From: Gimesia aquarii
GTDB lineage: Bacteria > Planctomycetota > Planctomycetia > Planctomycetales > Planctomycetaceae
Direction of reading: 5' to 3'
Assembly (NCBI RefSeq): GCF_007748195.1
Contig: NZ_CP037920.1
Coordinates: 3,039,501-3,103,500 of the forward strand
Length of the DNA stretch: 64,000 nucleotides
The notes under the pieces were generated by a model. That model saw nothing but the letters and a program-made list of their open reading frames with translations. It did no database searches and was not told where the DNA came from. Position numbers and translations under genes: made by a program. Positions 57,155 through 64,000 of this stretch are shown here, piece after piece. The number at the start of each line of letters is the position of its first letter. Positions within the stretch are counted from its first letter, which is position 1.

Positions 57155-58432
57155 ATGTCTGGTTGGAAGAAATTGGTTTCTGGTTTTCTGACGTTGTTTC
57201 TGATGGTCTCGTTGACTGATTGTCTTCAGGCACAAAGACTCAATGAATCTTCAGTAGGCATCTCTCTACTTTCAAATCGGCAACTGGTTCAATACGATTT
57301 GGATCGTGTCTGGTGGGGGCAAGCCACAGTTGACGCTTCACGAGATCGAATTGTTCATTTGTCATTGGATGAAATCAATTTATACGCGCTTGCGAGTTCC
57401 GGGATTATTACTGCGTTCGACAATGAAACAGGAAAAAAACTATGGGCAACGCAACTGGGGAGAGGTGATGCAATTACTTATCCTCCCGTTTCAAATTCGA
57501 AGTATGTTTTTATTACCGTTGGAATGAAATTGTATTCAATCAACAGATTAAATGGTGAGATTGACTGGGAATTGCAACTTCCAAACTCGGCTTCGACCAG
57601 CCCTACAGTCGATGAAGATTCGATCTATGTTGGGACATTGAAGGGGCGCATGTTTGCCTGGGATTTGAAAAAGCTGGATGAGTTGAGTAGTGAATCCAAG
57701 TTACCTGCCTGGCGCGACGGTGCCATTCGCTGGACCTATCAGACAGGAGCAGCAATTAGAACACCTCCCATTGTAACAAATCGCACATTGATTTTTGCGA
57801 GCCAGGACGGATCACTCTATTCTGTGACTCTGACTGACCGCCAATTGGCATTTCAGTTTGAGACAGACGCTCCCATCTCCGCGAATTTGGCCGAATTTGG
57901 AAACAGTGTTTTTCTCGCTTCAGAAGACCAGAATTTGTACTGTCTGAATTTGTTAAATGGAATTGTACGCTGGCGAATTCGTACTTCTTTTCCACTACGT
58001 AAACCAGTCACCGTTTTAGACAATGAAGTTTATCTTTCATCAAACAAGAACGGGCTTTTTCAGCTCTCGGCAACATCAGGTCAGGAAAAATGGTGGCAAC
58101 CGTTGGGATCGACTTTTGTTTCCATGTCACCGACACGTGTTTATGCGTCTGATAAACTTGGAAATTTACTGATTCTTTCCCGTAATGATGGTGCCGTGCT
58201 TTCTGCAGTTCCCCTCAGAAAGTTCCAGGTGAAATTGATGAATGAACGGACAGATCGTATTTTCTGTTCTTCAGAATCTGGTTTAATTATGTGTCTGAAA
58301 CAGAGTGACCTTCCATTTCCTATCCGTTTCAAACACCAGGATCGCTATCCCATTCTGCCTGAAATGACTCCGGAGCCAGAGACAACGGATTCTCAGACGA
58401 CAGACGCAGTGAATGAAAATGCCAATCAGTAA
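57155..58432 (+). CDS. secreted PQQ-like beta-propeller protein
   Basis: 425 residues. A hydrophobic N-terminus (LVSGFLTLFLMVSLTDCLQA) is probably a signal or lipoprotein anchor, although the Cys23 context is not a canonical lipobox. The propeller blades are of PQQ_2/BamB type: GIITAFDNETGKKLWATQL, MKLYSINRLNGEIDWELQLP, DSIYVGTLKGRMFAWDLKK, and NLYCLNLLNGIVRWRIRT. No PQQ-binding enzyme motif is seen, so it is more likely a structural or assembly propeller. A hairpin overlaps its stop codon. Confidence 0.88.
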   Translation: MSGWKKLVSGFLTLFLMVSLTDCLQAQRLNESSVGISLLSNRQLVQYDLDRVWWGQATVDASRDRIVHLSLDEINLYALASSGIITAFDNETGKKLWATQLGRGDAITYPPVSNSKYVFITVGMKLYSINRLNGEIDWELQLPNSASTSPTVDEDSIYVGTLKGRMFAWDLKKLDELSSESKLPAWRDGAIRWTYQTGAAIRTPPIVTNRTLIFASQDGSLYSVTLTDRQLAFQFETDAPISANLAEFGNSVFLASEDQNLYCLNLLNGIVRWRIRTSFPLRKPVTVLDNEVYLSSNKNGLFQLSATSGQEKWWQPLGSTFVSMSPTRVYASDKLGNLLILSRNDGAVLSAVPLRKFQVKLMNERTDRIFCSSESGLIMCLKQSDLPFPIRFKHQDRYPILPEMTPEPETTDSQTTDAVNENANQ

Positions 58433-58450
58433 AGTGTGTTTTCACTTTAC
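58429..58450 (+). terminator. hairpin overlapping the stop of the PQQ-like gene
   Basis: GTAAAGTG (58429-58436) pairs perfectly with CACTTTAC (58443-58450), loop TGTTTT. There is no U-run. A competing pairing (AGTGTGTTTT with AAAACACT) is possible. It may be a 3' protective stem or a weak terminator. Confidence 0.35.
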
Positions 58451-58628
58451 AAAACACTGGTTCCACCAAGGTTTGTTTTCTGCTCACTGAGTGGCTAAAC
58501 TGACTGCTTGTTAAGTGTTTGGCAGCTTGATTTGTCGATTCTCACATCTGCCTGCACTCGGGGAATATCTTTACCAGGCAGGGAAGTTGTCGCTTTTCTG
58601 CATTCTCAGGCGATTGATTAAGAAACAA

Positions 58629-60212
58629 ATGAGTAATTCGCATCCGCGTCGTGCATTAGTGAGTGTCAGTGATAAGTCAGACCTGGACGTTTTTGTCAAA
58701 GGTCTTGCTGAATTGGGATTTGAATTTGTATCAACGGGGGGAACCCGCCGCTATTTGGAAGAGCAGGGAGTCAATGTGATTGACATCTCTGAATATACAG
58801 GCTTTCCCGAAATCATGAATGGACGCGTCAAGACACTTCACCCGAAAGTGCATGGTGCGATTCTAGGTAGACCTGACTTAGCCGGTGATGCTGAAGCTAT
58901 CAAGGAATTTGAAATCGTTCCTTTTGAGTTAGTCATCTGTAATCTCTATCCTTTCGAAGAGACAATTGCCAAACCTGACGTCTCTTTATCGGAAGCAATC
59001 GAGCAAATTGATATTGGTGGTCCCAGTATGGTCCGTTCTGCTGCGAAAAATCATGCTTACATTGGGATTGTCACGTCACAGGCACAGTATCATCGTGTAT
59101 TAGAAGCAATACAGGCAGGACCGTTGACTCCCGAGTTTCGGCTTGAACTTTCCGCAGCCGCATTCGAAATGACCGCCTGTTACGACCGTGCGGTTGCCAA
59201 TTATATGGCTTCCGTGCTGCCTTCAGAACAAGATGAAGATTCACGATTTGCCTCGCAAATGAGTATCAATCTTGTACGTCGAAATCAATTACGTTATGGC
59301 GAAAACCCTCATCAAAGTGCTGCATTTTATGTAGAGAAAGCGCCTCCTGCGGCAAGTGTCGCGTTGGCTGAGCAGCTAAATGGAAAAGAACTCTCTTATA
59401 ATAATTTTCTGGATCTGGATGCGGCTTTACAAATCGCAAGTGATTTTGAAAAACCGGCAGCGGTAGTAATTAAGCATACCAATCCCTGTGGTTGTGCAAC
59501 CGCCGATTTGCTGGGAGAGGCGTTCGAAAAAGCGTATGCCGGTGATCCCGTCAGTGCCTTTGGTTCTATTATGAGTTTTAATCGCCCCATTGATCGAGAG
59601 ACGGCGGAAAAATTATGTGAGCCGAACCGCTTCATAGAAGCTATTATTGCACCCGATTATGATCCAGAGGCATTTGAACTGCTGACTACTAAGCCTAAGT
59701 GGAAAAAAAATGTGCGGTTGATGAAATGCCCGTTGCCGGAATCGCCTGCTTGTGCCAGTCTTGATTATCGCAGGGTCTCGGGAGGTTTACTGGTTCAGGA
59801 GAAAGATGAACTGCGCGATGACACTTCAGGTTGGAAAGTTGTCACAAAACGCGAACCAACGGCTCAAGAAGTAAACGATTTGTCATTCGGCTGGATTGTG
59901 TGCCGACATGTAAAGTCAAATGCCATCGTCTTGGCGAAGGACGAAATGCTGATTGGTGCTGGTGCAGGTCAGATGAGCCGTCTCGATTCATCTTATATTG
60001 CTGCTTACAAAGCCGGTGAGCGAAGCCAGGGGGCAATTGTTGCTTCTGATGCCTTCTTCCCGTTTCGCGACGGAGTGGATGAAGCGGCTAAAGCTGGTGT
60101 GACTGCCATCATTCAACCCGGAGGTTCAGTGCGGGATGAAGAAGTAATTGAAGCCTGTAATGAGCACCAGATCGCGATGATCTTCACTGGTCGCCGACAT
60201 TTTAAACATTAA
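58629..60212 (+). CDS. purH: bifunctional AICAR formyltransferase/IMP cyclohydrolase
   Basis: 527 residues from ATG 58629 (MSNSHPRRALVSVSDKSDL), the family start; the open frame extends 38 codons upstream without support. It catalyses the last two steps of IMP synthesis. The N-terminal MGS-like cyclohydrolase domain has FVSTGGTRRYLEEQGV and GFPEIMNGRVKTLHPKVHG. The C-terminal formyltransferase domain has LRYGENPHQSAAFY, the active-site VIKHTNPCGCA, and VSAFGSIMSFNRPID. The end VRDEEVIEACNEHQIAMIFT is conserved. A bidirectional terminator follows. Confidence 0.96.
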   Translation: MSNSHPRRALVSVSDKSDLDVFVKGLAELGFEFVSTGGTRRYLEEQGVNVIDISEYTGFPEIMNGRVKTLHPKVHGAILGRPDLAGDAEAIKEFEIVPFELVICNLYPFEETIAKPDVSLSEAIEQIDIGGPSMVRSAAKNHAYIGIVTSQAQYHRVLEAIQAGPLTPEFRLELSAAAFEMTACYDRAVANYMASVLPSEQDEDSRFASQMSINLVRRNQLRYGENPHQSAAFYVEKAPPAASVALAEQLNGKELSYNNFLDLDAALQIASDFEKPAAVVIKHTNPCGCATADLLGEAFEKAYAGDPVSAFGSIMSFNRPIDRETAEKLCEPNRFIEAIIAPDYDPEAFELLTTKPKWKKNVRLMKCPLPESPACASLDYRRVSGGLLVQEKDELRDDTSGWKVVTKREPTAQEVNDLSFGWIVCRHVKSNAIVLAKDEMLIGAGAGQMSRLDSSYIAAYKAGERSQGAIVASDAFFPFRDGVDEAAKAGVTAIIQPGGSVRDEEVIEACNEHQIAMIFTGRRHFKH

Positions 60213-60237
60213 TTGTTCAATCACTTTGCATGAAATA

Positions 60238-60276
60238 AAAGGAGCCTTCCCCAACAGGAAAGGCTCCTTTTTTATC
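60238..60276. terminator. bidirectional terminator between purH and the porin gene
   Basis: AAAGGAGCCTT (60238-60248) pairs with AAGGCTCCTTT (60260-60270), followed by a T-run. On the other strand the stem is followed by TTTTATTT. It serves purH (+) and the porin gene (-). Confidence 0.9.
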
Positions 60277-60299
60277 ACATTTTGATTCCACTGCTGATA

Positions 60300-61751
60300 T
60301 TAGAAGACGAGAATGACGTCTGTACCAACTGTGAACTGGCTGTCTTTGGTTCCCCCATCTGAAGTGGTCCAAGGATCAGCGCCATCTGCCCAGTCCCAAC
60401 GAATTTCAGGACGAACGCGGATGCAGGAATTCAACTTATAATTCAAACCAGCGGTAATTTCGTAATAGCTTGTTCCTGGATTACCCAGCTGAGTACCGTT
60501 GTGGTCTCTCCACCATTCAGCACGGATACCAGCTTGAGCACACTCACTCATTTCATAGAACAAGTACTGGTTGATACCATAGGCTTCCGCATCCTGACCA
60601 GGATCGTTGATGTCTCCATTACGGTAGAACATGTGGTCGTGTTGGAACACGTAATTCAGATTGTCAGTCAGTTTTTGTTGAGCAACAATACTGAAGACAG
60701 TCAGGTTAGATGTTCCACCGAAAGCGTCATTTTCACTACCTGTGCTGAGAGCGAAAGCAACAGAAGTGTCTTCGCTATCACTGGTCCAGGTTACTGAACC
60801 CAGGAAGCTCCACTCATTGTTTTGATTTTCAAAATCATCCCAACCGGTAGTGATACCACCTGTCAGAGCAACATTGTCACTCAAATCGGTACTGGCTAAG
60901 GCACCAGTGTGAGTAAATGGCTCATCATACTGCATGGTATAAGCATGTGAGTAGAAGAAGTTATCGGGAGCGGGAACGACTTCGTATCCAATGACGGTAT
61001 AGAAGTGACCAACGTTTACAGTCAGACCGTTTCCAACAGGTGCATAGAATGATGCATACAACTGTGGCATTGCCAGTCCGATTTGGTTCGCGGTAGCAAT
61101 GTCGTTGTCAGACCATGTACCATCGAAGTTCGGAGTATTATTAGGACCACCGAATACAGCGGTATCAGCGGCATCAGAACCGACGAGCAGGTCAACACGG
61201 CCACCCCAACCGAAGCAGTCTTCGTTGGCTGCGGCGTCTTTTTCTAAGACAAAGTAGAGCTGGTTCAACATGAATTGGCTATCAGCCTGGTTGAATCCAA
61301 CACCGGGTGTGTTCAAGTCGTTAGAAGGACGGTTACCATTGAAGGTAATACCGAATTCTAACCAACCACTTAGACTCCAGCCGTTGTCTTCCAGAAAGTT
61401 ACCGCAACCATCACAGTCATCAAACAGTCGAGTCAGACGACCACTGCAGCAATCACCATCATCAGATGATTCTTCTTCGCCACAGCAGGTGTTGGGGTCT
61501 GTGCAACTATTCGGATCTGTACATGTTTTGGGGGCACAGCATTCTGCTGTTAAACGATCCAGTTCAGCGGCAAGCTTATCACCGGCTTCTTCATACACTT
61601 TCGTGCAGCAAGCATTTGGCTGAGATGGTGTGCAAGCTGGGGCACAGTTACCATCACCACCAAATGCTGGCGATACTGCCATCAGACCAAGCCCACTTAA
61701 AAGGAGCCCAGTCAGCCTGGCTTTTCTAGTAATTTCATTCAGTTTTTGCAT
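60300..61751 (-). CDS. outer-membrane beta-barrel porin (BBP2/OmpL-like) with Cys-rich N-terminus
   Basis: 483 residues. AGGAG precedes the ATG. A signal peptide is present (LLLSGLGLMAVSPAFG). Residues 36-116 carry 14 Cys in pairs (CAPAC, ACC, ECC, TCC, DCC). The rest alternates hydrophobic and polar residues in beta-strand fashion (GWLEFGITFNGNRP; QLYFVLEK; LYASFYAPVGNGLTVNVGHFY). It ends with a strand and terminal Phe (TVGTDVILVF), as outer-membrane proteins do. It probably allows passage of small solutes. The Cys-rich domain is exposed or disulfide-bonded, by inference. Confidence 0.78.
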   Translation of the reverse strand: MQKLNEITRKARLTGLLLSGLGLMAVSPAFGGDGNCAPACTPSQPNACCTKVYEEAGDKLAAELDRLTAECCAPKTCTDPNSCTDPNTCCGEEESSDDGDCCSGRLTRLFDDCDGCGNFLEDNGWSLSGWLEFGITFNGNRPSNDLNTPGVGFNQADSQFMLNQLYFVLEKDAAANEDCFGWGGRVDLLVGSDAADTAVFGGPNNTPNFDGTWSDNDIATANQIGLAMPQLYASFYAPVGNGLTVNVGHFYTVIGYEVVPAPDNFFYSHAYTMQYDEPFTHTGALASTDLSDNVALTGGITTGWDDFENQNNEWSFLGSVTWTSDSEDTSVAFALSTGSENDAFGGTSNLTVFSIVAQQKLTDNLNYVFQHDHMFYRNGDINDPGQDAEAYGINQYLFYEMSECAQAGIRAEWWRDHNGTQLGNPGTSYYEITAGLNYKLNSCIRVRPEIRWDWADGADPWTTSDGGTKDSQFTVGTDVILVF

Positions 61752-62168
61752 ATTTTAACTCCTGAGTGCACTTATGAGGTGCCTGGTCTCCGTACCGTCA
61801 ATCGGGAAGGCGCATAAGCTTTCAAAAACATCATGTGAAAGCGAAACCGACGGTGAAATTAGTTTTTCCATCGTTAGAACTAGGCGACCTGGAATGGTCG
61901 CTAAATTGAGCGCTAATGCAACGATGGTTCTAACTCGGAATATCGGAACTATTACTATTCACTTTGACCAAAAGAATTAGCGTAAGCAAAGGCTGTATAA
62001 TCAGGAGGGGTTTGCCTAGTTATCTAAATACTCATAGCAGAATATCTTACCAAATACCTAATATTATTAAATTTGCATAAGTTTTAAGCACTTGCGAGAA
62101 CATAAATTACGATGTCGAAAAGAAGTGTTTTAATAGAAACGAATTAGGCTACGCGTAGTTTCACAGCA
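61752..62168 (-). other. 417-bp upstream region of the porin gene
   Basis: Lies between ftsY (stop at 62169) and the porin start. It contains no gene but holds a structured segment with overlapping inverted repeats and a hairpin (61868-61934), likely in the 5' leader of the porin mRNA. Confidence 0.6.
61868..61934 (-). promoter_or_regulatory. candidate structured leader RNA upstream of the porin gene
   Basis: Two overlapping inverted repeats can form competing long-range stems: CCATCGTT (61868-61875) with AACGATGG (61920-61927), and GTTAGAAC (61873-61880) with GTTCTAAC (61927-61934). Inside lies a perfect 6-bp hairpin (GCGACC 61884-61889 with GGTCGC 61896-61901). The competing outer stems suggest a conformational switch. 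The function is not shown. Confidence 0.4.
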
Positions 62169-63107
62169 CTATTCAAATAGCGCGTCTACGAACCCCTGTG
62201 AGTTAAACAGTTCCAAGTCGTCAATTTGTTCGCCAACACCGACATACTTAACGGGTATACCCATCTTCTGACGAATCGCGACGGTCACTCCACCACGCGC
62301 GGTTCCATCTAATTTTGCTAAAATTAGTCCGGAACATTCAATTGCTTTCGTGAAATGCTCTGCCTGACTCACTCCATTTTGTCCCGTGGTCGCATCCAGA
62401 ACCAGCAGACTTTCGTGTGGTGCCTCGGGGACTTTTTTACTGATGACACGTTTAATCTTTTCCAGTTCTTCCATCAGATTCGCATGGGTTTGTAATCGAC
62501 CTGCAGTATCAATAATCAGGTAGTCTGCTCCAGTTTCTAATGCACTTTCGCAGCCTGAATACGCGACACTCGCAGGATCGGTGCCATCAGGACGTGTCAC
62601 AATTTCGCAACCTAATCGGTTGGCCCACATAGTCAATTGTTCTACAGCGGCCGCCCGAAATGTGTCTCCCGCAGCTAATACAACGGTTTTGTTCTGTTTG
62701 AGCAGTAAGTTAGCCAGTTTGGCGATCGATGTCGTTTTTCCGACACCGTTCACGCCTGCGACCAGGATCACTGTCAAACCGTTCGGATTCTTATTGAGCG
62801 GAGACAAGGGGTCTGCGATATCCCATTTTGTATCGCCTTCCCCTTCGAGCAATGATCTCAGTTTCTCTTTGACTGTTTCTTCGATTTCGTCCAGAATGAC
62901 GGTGCGGCCACCATGCTTTTTGCGGATCTCTTCACAAATTGCAGAAGCAGAAGTGACTCCCATGTCTGTTTTAATCAGGCGTGCTTCAAATTCTTCGATT
63001 TTCTGATCATCGAGAATCTCACCTGCTTTGAATAAGTCGCGAACATCTGTTCGCATGACTTCTTTTGTTTTTTGTAATCCACGTTTTAAGCGGTCAAACA
63101 GACCCAT
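62169..63107 (-). CDS. ftsY: signal recognition particle receptor FtsY
   Basis: 312 residues, an NG-domain-only FtsY without the long acidic A domain. The N domain begins MGLFDRLKRGLQKTKEV. GTPase motifs are G1 AGVNGVGKTTSIAKLA, the insertion motif DTFRAAAVEQL, G3 IIDTAGRLQTH, and G4/G5 LAKLDGTARGG with KYVGVGEQIDDL. It docks SRP-ribosome complexes at the inner membrane. Membrane contact probably uses the N-terminal amphipathic helix. It is downstream of the rhamnulokinase gene on the same strand, 128 bp apart. Confidence 0.95.
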   Translation of the reverse strand: MGLFDRLKRGLQKTKEVMRTDVRDLFKAGEILDDQKIEEFEARLIKTDMGVTSASAICEEIRKKHGGRTVILDEIEETVKEKLRSLLEGEGDTKWDIADPLSPLNKNPNGLTVILVAGVNGVGKTTSIAKLANLLLKQNKTVVLAAGDTFRAAAVEQLTMWANRLGCEIVTRPDGTDPASVAYSGCESALETGADYLIIDTAGRLQTHANLMEELEKIKRVISKKVPEAPHESLLVLDATTGQNGVSQAEHFTKAIECSGLILAKLDGTARGGVTVAIRQKMGIPVKYVGVGEQIDDLELFNSQGFVDALFE

Positions 63108-63235
63108 TTTCCTACTCTCTGATATTTATATTGGATAATTCTGAATTCAATGATTAAAAAGTCCTGGACCGGATAATATAGTGTTCTGGTACAGACGACA
63201 AGTAGCCCAAAGCGGGGAGTCGGGCCTTTCATTGA

Positions 63236-64000
63236 TTAGGGAGCCGATTGTGAAAGATCGTCAAAGCGTTGAACCGCCTGATTCCAAATTTCACTGTCTT
63301 GTGGTTCATATCTGTTGGTTTCAGTAGAATTCAAGACAATTTCACGGATTTCGGCCAACGAACTCACTGAACCTGCAGCTCTGGCTTGTACCAATACATT
63401 CCCCAAACCTGTGGCTTCCACGGGACCTGTGATCACTGGGACTTGACACGAATTGGCTGTGAATTGATTCAAGAGCTCATTTTTCGTACCGCCTCCTACA
63501 ATATGGATCACTTCGATAGAAGTGCCCGTCAGTTCTTCAAGCCAACCAAGGACTTTTCGATACTTCAAAGCAAGGCTTTCCAAGGCACAGCGAATAAATT
63601 GGCCTTCGGTTTCCGGAATCGGTTGTTTGGTTTCTTCGCAATAATTTTTGATCGCATCCAGCATGTCATCAGGGCTGAGAAACCTTGGATCATCAGGATC
63701 GACCAGAGATCGAAAAGCGTCAGCTGCAGCCGCTGCGTTTGCCAGTTCTGAGTAGTCCAGAGTTTTACCACGGCGTTCATAGGCGCGCCGGCATTCTTGA
63801 ACCAGCCAGAGTCCCATAATATTTTTTAATAATCGATAGGTTCCGTCGACCCCACCTTCATTAGTAAAGTTCAATTCAAACGCACGCTGACCGAGTACTG
63901 CAGAATTAACTTCGACCCCCATTAAAGACCAGGTTCCAGAACTGATATAAGCCCAGTCTGCTGTTCCGGTATGGGAAGTGGGAATTGCGGCAACAGCCGA
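63236..64000 (-). CDS. rhaB: rhamnulokinase (FGGY kinase), 5' end cut by window
   Basis: The frame is open from 63236 to the window edge (254 residues of the C-terminal part). The motif [20 protein letters not shown] near the edge, followed by [20 protein letters not shown], is diagnostic for rhamnulokinase, which phosphorylates L-rhamnulose at C1. The later nucleotide-binding [21 protein letters not shown] and the terminal [18 protein letters not shown] are typical of FGGY kinases. Start and N-terminal domain are outside. An internal ATG at 63922 is not the real start. Confidence 0.93.
   Translation of the reverse strand, partial: SAVAAIPTSHTGTADWAYISSGTWSLMGVEVNSAVLGQRAFELNFTNEGGVDGTYRLLKNIMGLWLVQECRRAYERRGKTLDYSELANAAAAADAFRSLVDPDDPRFLSPDDMLDAIKNYCEETKQPIPETEGQFIRCALESLALKYRKVLGWLEELTGTSIEVIHIVGGGTKNELLNQFTANSCQVPVITGPVEATGLGNVLVQARAAGSVSSLAEIREIVLNSTETNRYEPQDSEIWNQAVQRFDDLSQSAP

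Overview
The window looks like chromosomal DNA of a moderate-GC planctomycete (Planctomycetota, Gimesia/Planctomycetales-like). This is inferred from gene families: two DUF1559 proteins (one with a GYF_2 domain), a DUF1080 protein, an ASPIC/UnbV FG-GAP protein beside TPR proteins, a Tat-exported Gfo/Idh/MocA oxidoreductase with a DUF6807/PmoA-like partner, an iduronate-2-sulfatase-type sulfatase, a TPR-sulfotransferase, HlyD/M50 fusion proteins and an ECF sigma factor without an adjacent anti-sigma gene. I see no rRNA, tRNA, CRISPR array, insertion sequence or prophage. Both ends cut genes: a GT-C type glycosyltransferase on the left and a rhamnulokinase on the right.

Layout. 1-2.5 kb: membrane glycosyltransferase and a small secreted lysine-rich protein with a textbook terminator. 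2.6-8.4 kb: prs-mutS (minus) and serC plus a nucleosidase-like phosphorylase (plus). 8.4-14 kb: a DUF1559 pair, then a creatininase/UnbV/TPR operon. 14-20 kb: two tandem Hsp20 genes, an MFS transporter coupled to a 77-residue membrane protein, DUF1080, a TPR protein and rpsT. 20-28.5 kb: SDR, TIM-barrel isomerase, sat, sulfatase, an almost 1 kb gene-free gap, and the oxidoreductase/DUF6807 pair. 28.5-34.4 kb: unknown membrane and secreted proteins, then an ECF sigma gene behind a long structured leader. 34.5-42.1 kb: housekeeping genes (pyrG-truB-maf, kdsB, trpF), DUF420, a single-domain response regulator and a lactonase.

The most unusual segment is 42.3-45.6 kb. It is a compact four-gene set in which a Rad50/SbcC-like ATPase is split into two genes: an N-terminal lobe with Walker A and a terminal CxxC, and a C-terminal lobe with a degenerate signature motif and Walker B. 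An Mre11/SbcD-like phosphoesterase and a 101-residue coiled-coil protein are encoded between them. The second is 47.9-55.3 kb: a GAF-HlyD fusion, a HlyD-like adaptor, a PqqD-like/M50 protease/HlyD fusion and a TPR-sulfotransferase. This resembles an export or envelope-processing machine with no ATPase or outer-membrane channel gene beside it.

55-64 kb holds a HEAT-repeat protein, a PQQ-like propeller protein, purH, a beta-barrel porin with a cysteine-rich N-terminal segment and a structured leader, ftsY and the truncated rhamnulokinase. kdsB and the porin fit a Gram-negative type outer membrane. sat, the sulfatase and the sulfotransferase point to metabolism of sulfated polymers. All functional statements rest on reading motifs by eye; no database search was run.
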